Source: Rhodospirillum sp. UBA1311
GTDB taxonomy: Bacteria > Pseudomonadota > Alphaproteobacteria > Rhodospirillales > Rhodospirillaceae
Length of the DNA: 28,798 nt
Direction: 5' to 3'
Assembly: GCA_002307145.1 (NCBI GenBank)
Contig: DBTR01000103.1
Location: 6,458-35,255, forward strand
The notes below the pieces were generated by a model that had not been told where the DNA came from, ran no database searches, and saw only the letters and a program-made list of their open reading frames with translations. Positions 7,148 through 15,721 of this stretch are shown here, piece by piece. A program made the translations under genes and the position numbers. Every line of letters starts with the position of its first letter. The first letter of the stretch is position 1.

Positions 7148-8167
7148 ATGCAGGATACCAAACCGGGCGTGCAGACCCTGACCGTGGACGCGGCCGACGA
7201 CGGCATCCGCCTCGACCGGTGGTTCGGCCGCCATCTGCCGGATTGCGGCCGGGGCCAGATCGAGAAGCTCTGTCGCACCGGGCAGGTGCGGGTCGACGGC
7301 AAGCGGGTGAAGGCGGGCGACCGCGTCGCCACCGGGCAGGTGGTGCGGGTGCCGCCCTATGCGCCGCGCGTCGAGGGCTACGTGCCGCCCAACGCCCCGG
7401 TGCGCAAGATCACCGATGCCGAGGCCGCCGCGCTGCTCGCCTGCGTGATCCACAAGGATGCGGACGTCCTGGTGCTGAACAAGCCCGCCGGTCTCGCGGT
7501 GCAGGGCGGCTCGGGCACCGACACCCATGTCGACGCCATGCTCGACGTGCTGCGCTTCGGCCTGGACGAACGGCCGCGCCTGGTGCATCGCCTCGACAAG
7601 GACACCACCGGCGTGCTGGTGCTGGCGCGTACCCGCGCCGCCGCGCAGGCGCTCACCGCGGCGTTCCGCGAGCGCCGCACGCAAAAGCTCTATTGGGCGA
7701 TCGTCGCGGGCGTGCCGCAGCCGATGCAAGGGCGGATTTCCGCGCCGCTCGGCAAGGTCAAGTTCGGCGCGGTCGAGAAGGTCGCGGTGGACGAGGACGA
7801 GGGCAAGGTGGCGGTCACCGACTTCCGCGTCATCGACGTGGTGCGCAAGCGCGCCGCCTGGGTGGCGATGATGCCGCGCACCGGCCGCACCCACCAGCTC
7901 CGCGCCCACATGGCCCACATCGGCACGCCGATCCTCGGCGACGGCAAGTACGGCGGTCGCGCCGCCTTCCTGCCCGAGGCCGCCGACGGCGTGACCAAGA
8001 TCAAGCAGCTCCATCTCCACGCCCGCGCGATCGTCATCGCCCATCCCTCGGGTGGCGTGCTCCGGGTTTCGGCGCCGCTCTCCGGGCATATCGCAGCGAC
8101 CTTCGCCGATCTCGGCTTCGAGGAGTCCATGGGCCGCGACGAGCCGATGTTCGACCTCGACTACTGA
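7148..8167 (+). CDS. rluC: Ribosomal large subunit pseudouridine synthase, RluC type
   Basis: This enzyme isomerises specific uridines in 23S rRNA to pseudouridine. The 339-residue product has an N-terminal S4 RNA-binding domain (about residues 18-75, IRLDRWFGRHLP...VRVDGKRVKAGDRV). A RluA-family catalytic domain follows, with the active-site Asp150 in HRLDKDTTGVLV. RTGRTHQLRAHMAHIGTPILGD lies towards the C-terminal end and is the other family signature. The order rarA-crcB-rluC is common in alphaproteobacteria, and such members are usually annotated RluC; the exact target sites cannot be read from sequence. The ATG at 7148 is preceded by GGCGAGAG and lies 37 bp after crcB. The gene ends 13 bp before a perfect terminator. 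RluD is the alternative assignment. Confidence 0.9.
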   Translation: MQDTKPGVQTLTVDAADDGIRLDRWFGRHLPDCGRGQIEKLCRTGQVRVDGKRVKAGDRVATGQVVRVPPYAPRVEGYVPPNAPVRKITDAEAAALLACVIHKDADVLVLNKPAGLAVQGGSGTDTHVDAMLDVLRFGLDERPRLVHRLDKDTTGVLVLARTRAAAQALTAAFRERRTQKLYWAIVAGVPQPMQGRISAPLGKVKFGAVEKVAVDEDEGKVAVTDFRVIDVVRKRAAWVAMMPRTGRTHQLRAHMAHIGTPILGDGKYGGRAAFLPEAADGVTKIKQLHLHARAIVIAHPSGGVLRVSAPLSGHIAATFADLGFEESMGRDEPMFDLDY

Positions 8168-8180
8168 TCGCCGCCGACAA

Positions 8181-8214
8181 AAAAGCCGCCGCGCCCGAAA
8201 GCGCGGCGGCTTTT
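8181..8214. terminator. Two-way terminator between rluC and the DASS transporter gene
   Basis: AAAAGCCGCCGCGC (8181-8194) and its exact complement (8201-8214) flank the 6-nt loop CCGAAA. The stem is flanked by A-runs on one side and T-runs on the other, so it can end transcription from both directions: rluC rightward and the transporter gene leftward (stop at 8237). Confidence 0.9.
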
Positions 8215-8236
8215 CCATGCCCGAAGGCGGGTTGGC

Positions 8237-9778
8237 TTAGAGCTTCACGCCGAAGGCGAGCGGCATCATCACGTACATCACCGCGATCGAAATCGCGATG
8301 CCGACGATATTGTAGGTCATGCCCGACTTGAACATGTCGGGCACGCGGATCAGGCCCGAACCGAACACGATCGCGTTCGGCGGCGTCGCTACCGGCAGCG
8401 AGAACGCGAGCGAAGCGCCGAGCGCCACCGGGATCGCCATGGTCAGCGGGTGCGCGCCGACGCCCTGGGCGATCGACACCGAGAGCGGCACGAAGGTCGC
8501 GGCGACGGCGGTGTTGGAGGTCATCTGCGACAGCAGCATCGCCACCGAGGCCATCACCGTGATGATCACGATCGGGCTGAACCCGGCGACCGCTTTCATC
8601 TGGACCGCGACGAAATCGGAGACCCCCGACTTGTCGAGCGCGCCGCCGAGGGCGAAGCCGCCGCCGAACAGGATCAGCGCGTCCCACGGAATCCCCTTGG
8701 TGAACAGGCTGCCGTCGAGCAGCATCCGGCCCTTCTTGAAGTCCACCGGGATGAGGAAGCAGAGCAGCGCCGCGATCATGCCGATGGTGGAATCGCTGAC
8801 CACCGCCGACATCTTGATCATCTTGCCGCCGATCTCGACCGAGCCGAACAGGGCGAGGATCTGCGGGCGCAGGATCCAGGCGAGGGCGGTGCCGACGAAC
8901 AGGATGGTGGTGAGGATTTCGCCCTTGCTCATCGGGCCGAGGTTGTCGAGTTCCTCGTCGACGATCGCGGCCGCGCCGGAAAGGTCGAGCGCCTTGATCG
9001 GGAAGAACATCGGCAACGTCCACCAGGTGAAGAGGAGCAGCGACACGCCGATCGGTGCGCCGACCATCATGAAGTTGGCGAACGGCACGCCGGTACCGGT
9101 CATCTTCTCGACCTGCCCGGCCATCACCGCATTCGGCGGCGTGCCGATCAGGGTGGCCATGCCGCCCATCGAGGCGGCGAACGCGATGCCGAGCATTACG
9201 CAGATGCCGAAGTTGAGCGCGGCCTTCTTCTCGACCTCGGAACGGCCTTCGCCCTCGGCAACCATCTTGATGATCGCCATGCCGATCGGCATCATCAGGG
9301 CGGCGCAGGCGGTGTTGGACATCCAGGCGGAGAGGAAGCCGGTGGCGGCCATGAAGCCGAGGATCAGCATCTTTGGATTGGTGCCGCAAACCTTCAGCAC
9401 CACCAGCGACAGGCGGCGATGCAGGTTCCAGGTTTCCATCGCGTAGGCGAGCGAGAAGCCGCCGAAGAACAGCCACACCAGGTCCTGCGCGTAGTTCGGC
9501 GCCACGTCCTTGGCGTTCATCACGCCGAGCGCGGGGAACAACACCAGCGGCACGAGCGCGGTGACCGAAATCGGAATCGCCTCAAGCATCCACCAGGTCG
9601 CCATCAGCAGGGTGACGCCCACGGTCTTCCAGGCGGAGGGAGTAAGCCCCTCGGGCGGAGCGGTGACCAAGGTGTAGGCGAGGAACGCCGCGCCCAGGAA
9701 CAATCCGATAATTTCTTTCTTGCGGTCGCCGGTCATCCCTTCGGACGCGACGAGAGCACTGCTAGCAGAATGACTCAT
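8237..9778 (-). CDS. DASS/SLC13-family sodium:dicarboxylate (anion) symporter
   Basis: This is an inner-membrane secondary transporter of the divalent anion:sodium symporter family, which imports C4-dicarboxylates, citrate, sulfate or similar anions with Na+. The 513-residue product has about a dozen hydrophobic segments. The two pseudo-symmetric SNT motifs are present (SNTACAALMMPI at 154-165 and SNTAVAATFVPL at 421-432). Each is followed by its partner loop, LIGTPPNAVMAG (210-221) and VATPPNAIVFG (463-473). These are the substrate and sodium sites known from VcINDY. The motif set suggests a dicarboxylate carrier, but the substrate is inferred. The ATG at 9778 is chosen because MSHSASSALVASE leads into the first helix and GGGGG lies upstream; the frame stays open for 62 more codons of unlikely composition. 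It is a single gene facing away from asmA. Confidence 0.92.
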   Translation of the reverse strand: MSHSASSALVASEGMTGDRKKEIIGLFLGAAFLAYTLVTAPPEGLTPSAWKTVGVTLLMATWWMLEAIPISVTALVPLVLFPALGVMNAKDVAPNYAQDLVWLFFGGFSLAYAMETWNLHRRLSLVVLKVCGTNPKMLILGFMAATGFLSAWMSNTACAALMMPIGMAIIKMVAEGEGRSEVEKKAALNFGICVMLGIAFAASMGGMATLIGTPPNAVMAGQVEKMTGTGVPFANFMMVGAPIGVSLLLFTWWTLPMFFPIKALDLSGAAAIVDEELDNLGPMSKGEILTTILFVGTALAWILRPQILALFGSVEIGGKMIKMSAVVSDSTIGMIAALLCFLIPVDFKKGRMLLDGSLFTKGIPWDALILFGGGFALGGALDKSGVSDFVAVQMKAVAGFSPIVIITVMASVAMLLSQMTSNTAVAATFVPLSVSIAQGVGAHPLTMAIPVALGASLAFSLPVATPPNAIVFGSGLIRVPDMFKSGMTYNIVGIAISIAVMYVMMPLAFGVKL

Positions 9779-10278
9779 TCTGGCCCCCAGAATCGAATTT
9801 CGCTGTGTTGAAAGCCCCAAGATCCTCCGCGGCGGGTAGTCCGGAGCGGTGGTAACGGATCTTTTCCCGGGGCAAGGCATAGTCCAATCCGCCGTGGATG
9901 TAAAGGCGATTGGGGCGAAAACATGGCAAAACGAGGGCGTGAAACGGCACGCAGATTTCCGCAAAAGTTATTTAACATATTGAAAAAATTAATAAAATCA
10001 CAACATTGAAATACGGCAAAAGCAACATAAAGATTCCAGGGTTGCGGAAATAAGGCGCACTACCCAAATAAGTAGGGCTAAAATAAGGCGGACACAGGTC
10101 AAGGGACTAGCCCTCGCGTCCTCCGAAGGCGGAGCGATGCGCCAAACGGCGGAGTCGGTTTTGCGCCGTGGCGGTGGGGGTGCAGGACACGGAATTCGTG
10201 CCTAGATCAAGAAGGTTCGCGCGAGGTGGGCGCAAATCGACAGGCGAAGCCTATTCGCCGTCTTGCGGAGGATTGAAG
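9779..10278. other. Gene-free region between the DASS transporter gene and asmA
   Basis: This 500-bp divergent gap has no credible gene; the open frames in it have random-looking composition. It must hold the promoters of both flanking genes. Its core (about 9957-10040) is strikingly AT-rich for this genome. Downstream are three copies of AAATAAG at 10048, 10066 and 10081, the first and third inside AAATAAGGCG. An inverted repeat AGGGCTA (10074-10080)/TAGCCCT (10108-10114) and a small hairpin CTCCG/CGGAG (10121-10134) follow. They could form a structured leader for asmA. No match to a known riboswitch was recognised. Confidence 0.6.
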
Positions 10279-12390
10279 ATGAAGCTCGGGAATGTCGCCA
10301 AGATTGTGGCCGGTGTGGTGGTAATCGGTGCGGTGGCGGCGTATGGCATTCTCGCCTCGCTCGACATCGAATCCTATCGCGGGACGATCATCCAGGCGGC
10401 GGAGGACGCGACCGGTCGCAAGGTGGCGATCACCGGGCCGATGAAGCTCAAGATCTCGTTCTCCCCGGCGGTGGTGATCGAAGGCGTCGAGGTCTCCAAC
10501 CCGACCTGGGCGAAGTCGCCCCAACTCGCCAAGATCGGCCGCGCCGAGGCGGAGATCGCGCTGATTCCGGCGATCTCCGGCGATTACCAGATCAACAAGC
10601 TGGTGATCCACGACACCACCGTGAACCTCGAACGCCGCAAGGACGGATCGGCGACCTGGGAGTTCGCACCGAAGAGCGATCCCACCGCGATGACCGGCCC
10701 GGCGATGACCGCCAAGCCCGACGACAAGGCCGGGCCCGCGCCCAAGATCGCGATTCGCGGCATCGACATCGTCAACACCCGGGTCAACCTCGACGACGCG
10801 GTGACCGGCCAGAAACTTGCGGTCGAGGTGAAGAGCTTCCAGGCCGATGCGAAGAACTTCAGCGATCCGCTCAAGCTCACCCTCGACATGGTCTACAACG
10901 ACCTGCCGATCGCGGCGAAGGGTCAGCTCGGCCCGGTCGACGCGCTGATCAACAACCAGCCGACCACCGCCAAGCTCACCGTCGCCGTGCCCGGCATCGA
11001 TCTCTCCACCGACGGCACGATCGGCAAGCCGCAGGACGCCAAGGATGTCGCGATGAAGTTCAGCGTCGACGCCAAGTCCTACGACAAGGTGGCGAAAACC
11101 TTCGGCGTGGATCTCGCCGCAGTGCCGCCGCTCGCGATCAAGGGCGATCTCAGGACCATCGGCACGAACGGCTATCGCCTCCAGGACGGCGTGCTGAAGC
11201 TCGCCGGGCCGGATATCTTCTTCAACGCGACCGCCGACCTCGGCGGCAGCAAGCCGAAGGTCGCGTTCGATGCGGGCGCCGACGCGGTCGACGTGCCGAA
11301 GCTGCTCGAAGCGGTGGGCGGCAAGAAGGCCGACGGTGCGGCCAAGCCTGCGGCGGCTCCGGCCAAGGCATCCGACCGGGTGTTCCCCGCCGACCCGCTG
11401 CCGCTCGATGGCCTGCGTGCGGCGGATGTGGACTTCAAGCTTGGCACCGGCACCCTCACCCTGCCGAAGGGCGTGCAGATGCACGACGTGCAGCTGCGCA
11501 TGACGATCAAGGACGGCGTCCTCGACTACCATGAAACCTTCGGCATCGGCGGCGGCCAGGCGGAAGCCAAGGTCAACCTCGACGCCCGCACCCCGGGCAA
11601 GCCCGCGAACCTCGTCGTCGACCTCACCACCAAGGACGTCAACCTCGGTACCGTCGCGGCCGAGATGAACATGACCCAGATGGCTTCGGGCGGCCCAACC
11701 GCCTCCGACGTCAAGTTGAAATCCCATGGAGCCTCGGTGCGCGAGCTGATGGCGGCGATGAACGGCACCGTCTCCTTCGACGCGGGTCGGACCGAAATCG
11801 TCAACGCCGAACTCCGCAAGGCGATCGGCGAGTGGGCGATGTCGGGGCTGACGATGCTGGACAGCGGCTTCACGACGCGGCAAAAGACGGTGCTGAGTTG
11901 CATGGTGGTGCGCTTCCCGATCAAGGACGGCGTGATCGACTTCGGGCGTGGTATCGCGGCTGAGACCGATGCGTTCAACGTCGGCGTCGGCGGCGGCGTC
12001 AACCTGAAGACCGAGGCGCTCGACATCGGCGTCAATCCGGCGCCCAAGGGCCCGAGCATCGGCCTCACCCAGACCACCGCCGGGCTGGTGCGGGTGCGCG
12101 GCACGATGGCCAACCCCTCGGTTGGCCTCGATGCGATGGGCGCGGGCAAGGCGGCGCTGCAGGTTGGCGCGGCGGTGGCGACCGGCGGGCTTTCGCTGCT
12201 CGGCGGGTCGCTCTTGAACGAGATGGACCGCGATCCGCATCCGTGCCAGACCGCGCTCGGAGGCAAGGCTCCGGCGGTGGACATGCCCGCCGCGACCAGC
12301 CCGGCTCCGGCGAGTTCGACCGCTCCGGCGAAGTCGAGCAATCCGGTGGAGTCCGTCGGCGGCGCGGTGAAGGGCCTGTTCGGCAAGTAA
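10279..12390 (+). CDS. AsmA-family envelope protein
   Basis: AsmA-family proteins are inner-membrane-anchored periplasmic proteins of the bridge-like lipid-transfer group, linked to outer-membrane assembly and lipid homeostasis. The 703-residue product has one N-terminal membrane helix (about residues 7-27). The AsmA N-terminal domain follows: ATGRKVAITGPMKLKISFSP, GVEVSNPTWAKSP, and INKLVIHDTTVNLERRKDGSATWEF. The C-terminal AsmA domain includes VRELMAAMNGTVSFDAGRTEIVNAEL and DGVIDFGRGIAAETDAFNVGVGG. It ends in an Ala/Pro/Ser-rich tail. The ATG at 10279 has CGGAGGA at 10266-10272 and places the membrane helix at the very start; an upstream extension of 37 codons is open but lacks support. ATP12 starts 23 bp later. 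The exact paralogue (AsmA, YhdP or TamB-like) is not clear; the size suits AsmA. Confidence 0.88.
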   Translation: MKLGNVAKIVAGVVVIGAVAAYGILASLDIESYRGTIIQAAEDATGRKVAITGPMKLKISFSPAVVIEGVEVSNPTWAKSPQLAKIGRAEAEIALIPAISGDYQINKLVIHDTTVNLERRKDGSATWEFAPKSDPTAMTGPAMTAKPDDKAGPAPKIAIRGIDIVNTRVNLDDAVTGQKLAVEVKSFQADAKNFSDPLKLTLDMVYNDLPIAAKGQLGPVDALINNQPTTAKLTVAVPGIDLSTDGTIGKPQDAKDVAMKFSVDAKSYDKVAKTFGVDLAAVPPLAIKGDLRTIGTNGYRLQDGVLKLAGPDIFFNATADLGGSKPKVAFDAGADAVDVPKLLEAVGGKKADGAAKPAAAPAKASDRVFPADPLPLDGLRAADVDFKLGTGTLTLPKGVQMHDVQLRMTIKDGVLDYHETFGIGGGQAEAKVNLDARTPGKPANLVVDLTTKDVNLGTVAAEMNMTQMASGGPTASDVKLKSHGASVRELMAAMNGTVSFDAGRTEIVNAELRKAIGEWAMSGLTMLDSGFTTRQKTVLSCMVVRFPIKDGVIDFGRGIAAETDAFNVGVGGGVNLKTEALDIGVNPAPKGPSIGLTQTTAGLVRVRGTMANPSVGLDAMGAGKAALQVGAAVATGGLSLLGGSLLNEMDRDPHPCQTALGGKAPAVDMPAATSPAPASSTAPAKSSNPVESVGGAVKGLFGK

Positions 12391-12413
12391 GTTTGGGATT
12401 TGGGGGATTGGGG

Positions 12414-13163
12414 ATGGTGGAAGACAAAATACGCAAGGCGGCCGCGCTGCGGCCCGCCTTGCCGAAGCGTTTCTACACGGCGGTGAGCGTGGGCGCGGCG
12501 GCGGACGGTTTCGTCGTCGTCCTCGACGGTCGCGCGATCAAGACGCCGAAACGCCGCGCGCTCTGCCTGCCGACGAAGGCGCTCGCCGAGGCGGTGGCGG
12601 CGGAATGGGAGGCGCAGGCCACGGTCATCGACCCGGCCACGATGCCCCTGACCCAGCTCGCCAACACCGTGATCGACGGCATCTCCGAGACTGCGTCCGC
12701 AGTCGCCGAGAGCTTCGTCACCTACGCCCGTGCAGATCTCCTCTGCTATCGCGTCGCCTATCCCGAATCCCTCGCCCGCGCCCAGGCGGAAGCCTGGCAG
12801 CCGGTTCTCGATTGGGCCGAGGCGCGCCTGGGCGCGCGTTTCCGCGTCACCACCGAAATCTCGCCGATCGCGCAGCCGGAAGAGTCGATCGCGGCGATCC
12901 GCGCCGCCTGTGCCGCCTACGACCCCTGGCGCCTCGCCGCGCTTCATACCCTCGCCGGGGTGTATGGCTCGGCGGTGCTCGCCCTCGCCGTCCTCGAAGG
13001 CCACCTCGCCGCCGATCGCGCGAGCGCGGTTGCCCGGGTCGACGAAGTCCACCAGGCGTCGCGCTGGGGCGAGGACGCCGAGGCTTGCCGTCGCGCCGAG
13101 GCTCTCGCGGCGGAGGCTGCAAGCGCCGCGCGCTTTGCCGCCCTGGTGCGCCGAGACGGCTGA
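12414..13163 (+). CDS. ATP12-family F1-ATPase assembly chaperone
   Basis: ATP12 proteins bind the alpha subunit of F1-ATPase until it joins beta; the family is found in mitochondria and alphaproteobacteria. The 249-residue product has the N-terminal RFYTAVSVGAAADGFVVVLDGRAIKTPKRRALCLPTKALAEAVAAEW and the following IDPATMPLTQLANTVID block, both strongly typical. Its helical C-terminal part contains ARADLLCYRV and DPWRLAALHTLAGVYGSAVLALAV. The ATG at 12414 lies 23 bp after the asmA stop, preceded by a G-rich ribosome-binding region. In relatives this gene often follows rluC closely; here the transporter gene and asmA lie in between. The family call is firm; the role rests on mitochondrial homologues. 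Confidence 0.93.
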   Translation: MVEDKIRKAAALRPALPKRFYTAVSVGAAADGFVVVLDGRAIKTPKRRALCLPTKALAEAVAAEWEAQATVIDPATMPLTQLANTVIDGISETASAVAESFVTYARADLLCYRVAYPESLARAQAEAWQPVLDWAEARLGARFRVTTEISPIAQPEESIAAIRAACAAYDPWRLAALHTLAGVYGSAVLALAVLEGHLAADRASAVARVDEVHQASRWGEDAEACRRAEALAAEAASAARFAALVRRDG

Positions 13164-13240
13164 AAACGCTTGGATACGGCTAGGTTTTGCGTCAAACTCC
13201 CGCCCGCGCCAGGATCGCTGCAGCGACGAGGTAAGGGGCG

Positions 13241-13531
13241 ATGGACGACAATCGTTTGCGCGCACACGTGATGATCGAGGGCAAGGTCCAGGGTGTCTGG
13301 TTCCGCGCCTGGGTGCAGGAACAGGCAGGCGAGCGCGGCCTCCTCGGCTGGGTCCGCAATCGCCGCGACGGCTCGGTGGAGGCGGTCTTCGAGGGCTCTC
13401 CGGCGGATGTCGAGGCGATGATCCGCGCCTGCTGGAACGGTCCGCCCGCCGCCAAGGTTCAGGCGGTCCGGGTCGAGCCGATCCCGTCGGATCCGCCGCT
13501 CGCGGACTTCACGATCCTGCCGAGTTCGTAA
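13241..13531 (+). CDS. acyP: Acylphosphatase
   Basis: Acylphosphatase hydrolyses the carboxyl-phosphate bond of acylphosphates such as acetyl phosphate and 1,3-bisphosphoglycerate. The 96-residue product is the normal length and shows the signature GKVQGVWFRAW, with catalytic Arg22, and GLLGWVRNRRDGSVEAVFEG, with catalytic Asn40. These correspond to the classical Arg23/Asn41 pair. The ATG at 13241 has AAGGGG a few bases upstream. It lies 77 bp after the ATP12 gene and 45 bp before purU on the same strand. In many proteobacteria it is a stand-alone small gene, and the link to its neighbours may be incidental. Confidence 0.95.
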   Translation: MDDNRLRAHVMIEGKVQGVWFRAWVQEQAGERGLLGWVRNRRDGSVEAVFEGSPADVEAMIRACWNGPPAAKVQAVRVEPIPSDPPLADFTILPSS

Positions 13532-13539
13532 CTTTTTGC

Positions 13540-13556
13540 GGAGCGCGATGCGCTCC
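13540..13556 (+). other. Hairpin in the acyP-purU gap
   Basis: GGAGCGC (13540-13546) and GCGCTCC (13550-13556) form a perfect 7-bp stem with loop GAT. It is followed by no T-run and lies 20 nt before the TTG start of purU, close to its CAGGGA ribosome-binding site (13561-13566). It may affect purU translation; that is inference. Confidence 0.4.
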
Positions 13557-13576
13557 AGGTTCAGGGACCGACCGAG

Positions 13577-14482
13577 TTGACGCTGAGTACCGCGATTGAA
13601 TCCAACGCCCAGGGCAACGCCACGCCGGGCACCGATCACTTCATCGTCACCGTGCGCTGCACCGACGGCATCGGCGTGATCGCCACCGTCGCCAAGGCGC
13701 TCGCCGACTGCAACGCCAACGTGACCGAATCCGCGACCTACTCCGATCCGTCCACCGGACAGTTCTTCATGCGCTCGGAATTCGAGATTCCCGCCGATCC
13801 GCACGCCAAGCGCGTCGTCGACGCGGCGCTGGAGTTCTGCCGGGTGCGCCGCGACATGACGATCGAGGTGGTGCCCTCGTCGCGCAAGAGCCGCGTCCTG
13901 GTGATGGTCTCGAAAACCGACCACTGCCTCAACGATTTGCTCTATCGTCACCGCACCGGCGAACTCGACATGGATATCGTGGCGGTGGTCTCGAACCATG
14001 CCGACCTGAAGCCGCTCGTCGAATGGCACGGTATCCCGTTCGTCCACCTGCCGATGACCAAGGACACCAAGGCGGCGCAGGAAGCCGCGCTCCTCGACCT
14101 GATCGGCAAGGAAGCCGTCGACCTCGTCGTCCTCGCGCGCTACATGCAGGTTCTCTCGCCCGAGATCTGCGCCGCGCTGCCGGGCCGGATCATCAACATC
14201 CACCATTCGTTCCTGCCCGGGTTCAAGGGTGCGAAGCCCTATCACCAGGCGCACAAGCGCGGCGTCAAGATCGTCGGCGCGACCGCTCACTACGTCACCT
14301 CCGACCTCGACGAAGGTCCGATCATCGACCAGGAGGTCGAGCGCGTCGACCACACCTACACGCCGGAGCGCCTCACCAGCATCGGCCGCGGCATCGAGAG
14401 CCGCGTCCTCGCCCGCGCCGTCAGCTACCACATCCAGCGCCGCGTCTTCCTCAACGACGGCCGCACCGTGGTGCTGAAGTAG
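13577..14482 (+). CDS. purU: Formyltetrahydrofolate deformylase
   Basis: PurU hydrolyses 10-formyltetrahydrofolate to formate and tetrahydrofolate, balancing the one-carbon pool and feeding formate to purine synthesis. The 301-residue product has an N-terminal ACT regulatory domain (about residues 21-100, HFIVTVRCTDGIGVIATVAKAL). A formyltransferase-fold catalytic domain follows, with RIINIHHSFLPGFKGAKPYHQA (Asn207 and His209) and SDLDEGPIIDQ (Asp245), the expected catalytic trio. The predicted start is TTG at 13577 with CAGGGA upstream. No in-frame ATG or GTG occurs before the ACT domain, so TTG is the best supported start. A perfect two-way terminator follows the stop. One-carbon context genes are absent. 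Confidence 0.95.
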   Translation: MTLSTAIESNAQGNATPGTDHFIVTVRCTDGIGVIATVAKALADCNANVTESATYSDPSTGQFFMRSEFEIPADPHAKRVVDAALEFCRVRRDMTIEVVPSSRKSRVLVMVSKTDHCLNDLLYRHRTGELDMDIVAVVSNHADLKPLVEWHGIPFVHLPMTKDTKAAQEAALLDLIGKEAVDLVVLARYMQVLSPEICAALPGRIINIHHSFLPGFKGAKPYHQAHKRGVKIVGATAHYVTSDLDEGPIIDQEVERVDHTYTPERLTSIGRGIESRVLARAVSYHIQRRVFLNDGRTVVLK

Positions 14483-14504
14483 GCTTCGCCGCACTGCAGG
14501 CGTG

Positions 14505-14538
14505 AAAACCCCCTGTTGCCGACGCAACAGGGGGTTTT
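14505..14538. terminator. Two-way terminator between purU and the acyltransferase gene
   Basis: AAAACCCCCTGTTGC (14505-14519) and its exact complement (14524-14538) enclose a 4-nt loop CGAC. The stem ends in A-runs on one side and T-runs on the other, so it serves purU rightward and the acyltransferase gene leftward, whose stop lies at 14543. Confidence 0.93.
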
Positions 14539-14542
14539 GCCG

Positions 14543-15664
14543 TCAGAACATCCGTCTCAGTCCCGGCAGGCGGGTGAGGACGAGGCTGCTTGCCGCGAGG
14601 CTGGCGGCATAGCTGGCCACGACGAGAATCGTTGCCTTGAGGAAAATCGAGAAGGATAGCGGCACGAACGCCAGCGTCAGGGGGTAGAGGATCAGCGGGT
14701 GCAGGTAGTAGATGCCGTAGGAGTTGCGGGCCTGGGCGCGCCAGAACCGGCTGCTTGCCGCGACATGGCGAAGGAACAGCGCGATCATCGCGATCAGCGA
14801 CGCCAGGCAGAACACGTTGAACAGGACGATCGCCACCGCCTTGAAGCCGAGGTCGGGGGTCGCCGCCTGCGGGCCCATCCGCCAGATCACGTAGACGGTT
14901 CCCGAGGCCAGCCAGAGCGGCACCCAGAGGCGAAGGCGCGGCTGGAAGCCCCCTTCGGTGAACCAGCCGCAGCGGCAGGCGAAAATCCCGAGACAGAAAT
15001 AGCCGATGTAATCCGGAATCCGCACCGGCTGGTAGACGAAGACGCGGTTGTTGCTCCACAGGTCGAGGTCGCAGCGGGTCGCGATCAGGGTGGAGAGCGC
15101 CGAGACGACGATCACGAACGCGCCGGCCTGCCATGCGGCGGGGCGGCGAATACCGGGCGTCCAGGCGGCGAAGCGGGGACTCGCGGCGAACAGGATGGCG
15201 GTCGCCGCGAACAGCGCCAGCAGGACGCCGAGGTACCAATACACCGATTGTTGGTAGGCCGGTCCCCAGAAGTCGGTTCGCCAGAAGGTCCAGAGCGACA
15301 TCGGGGCGTGGCGGGAATAATAGATCAGGTAGGCGGTGGGCGGAGCGAGGGCGAGCACGCCGAAGACCCAGGGAATTCCGATCCGCCGGATCTTGTCGGT
15401 GAAGAACCGGGCGGGGCCGCGCTTTGCCAGCGACGGCCACGCGTAGTATCCGGCGAGGAAGAACATGATCTGCATGATCGGCACGTCGATCAGCAGGACC
15501 ATGTAGGTGAAGACGATGCTGCGCTGGCCGTCGAGGACGTACCACCACGGCGGTGCGAACTCCATGTACGAGATGATCGCGTGCAGGACGACGACGAGGA
15601 AGACGATGACGGCGCGAAGGTTGTCCATCGCGTGGTTTCGGGATGAGGCTGGCGCGTCGGTCAT
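14543..15664 (-). CDS. Acyltransferase-3 family membrane protein
   Basis: This is an integral membrane O-acyltransferase of the Acyltransferase 3 (OafA/OpgC/NodX-like) family, whose members acetylate or otherwise acylate surface glycans, lipids or small molecules. The 373-residue product has about ten hydrophobic segments. The N-terminal NLRAVIVFLVVVLHA carries the family's conserved Arg17 and His28, and NSYGIYYLHPLIL near residues 314-326 is the usual late motif. The ATG at 15664 has GGGAG upstream. It lies downstream of, and is co-oriented with, a LuxR-type regulator gene. A lux-box-like palindrome is centred about 67 bp before its start codon, so acyl-homoserine-lactone or other ligand control is suggested. 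The acyl donor and target cannot be told from sequence. Confidence 0.88.
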   Translation of the reverse strand: MTDAPASSRNHAMDNLRAVIVFLVVVLHAIISYMEFAPPWWYVLDGQRSIVFTYMVLLIDVPIMQIMFFLAGYYAWPSLAKRGPARFFTDKIRRIGIPWVFGVLALAPPTAYLIYYSRHAPMSLWTFWRTDFWGPAYQQSVYWYLGVLLALFAATAILFAASPRFAAWTPGIRRPAAWQAGAFVIVVSALSTLIATRCDLDLWSNNRVFVYQPVRIPDYIGYFCLGIFACRCGWFTEGGFQPRLRLWVPLWLASGTVYVIWRMGPQAATPDLGFKAVAIVLFNVFCLASLIAMIALFLRHVAASSRFWRAQARNSYGIYYLHPLILYPLTLAFVPLSFSIFLKATILVVASYAASLAASSLVLTRLPGLRRMF

Positions 15665-15721
15665 CGGTGGCTCCCTTGCGTGGCGCAGCTTGGAATCGTC
15701 TCTCCTGGGGCGGGTCTTGTC

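Noticed and set aside
9900..9960. GGCACG near 9938 as part of a sigma54 promoter, tempting because dicarboxylate transporters can be sigma54-dependent
   Set aside because: The spacing to the next GC element is 13 instead of 10 bases and the orientation points away from the transporter gene.
10168..10278. 37-codon N-terminal extension of the AsmA-family protein
   Set aside because: It would bury the membrane anchor behind a charged stretch, and the only good ribosome-binding site is the one before 10279.
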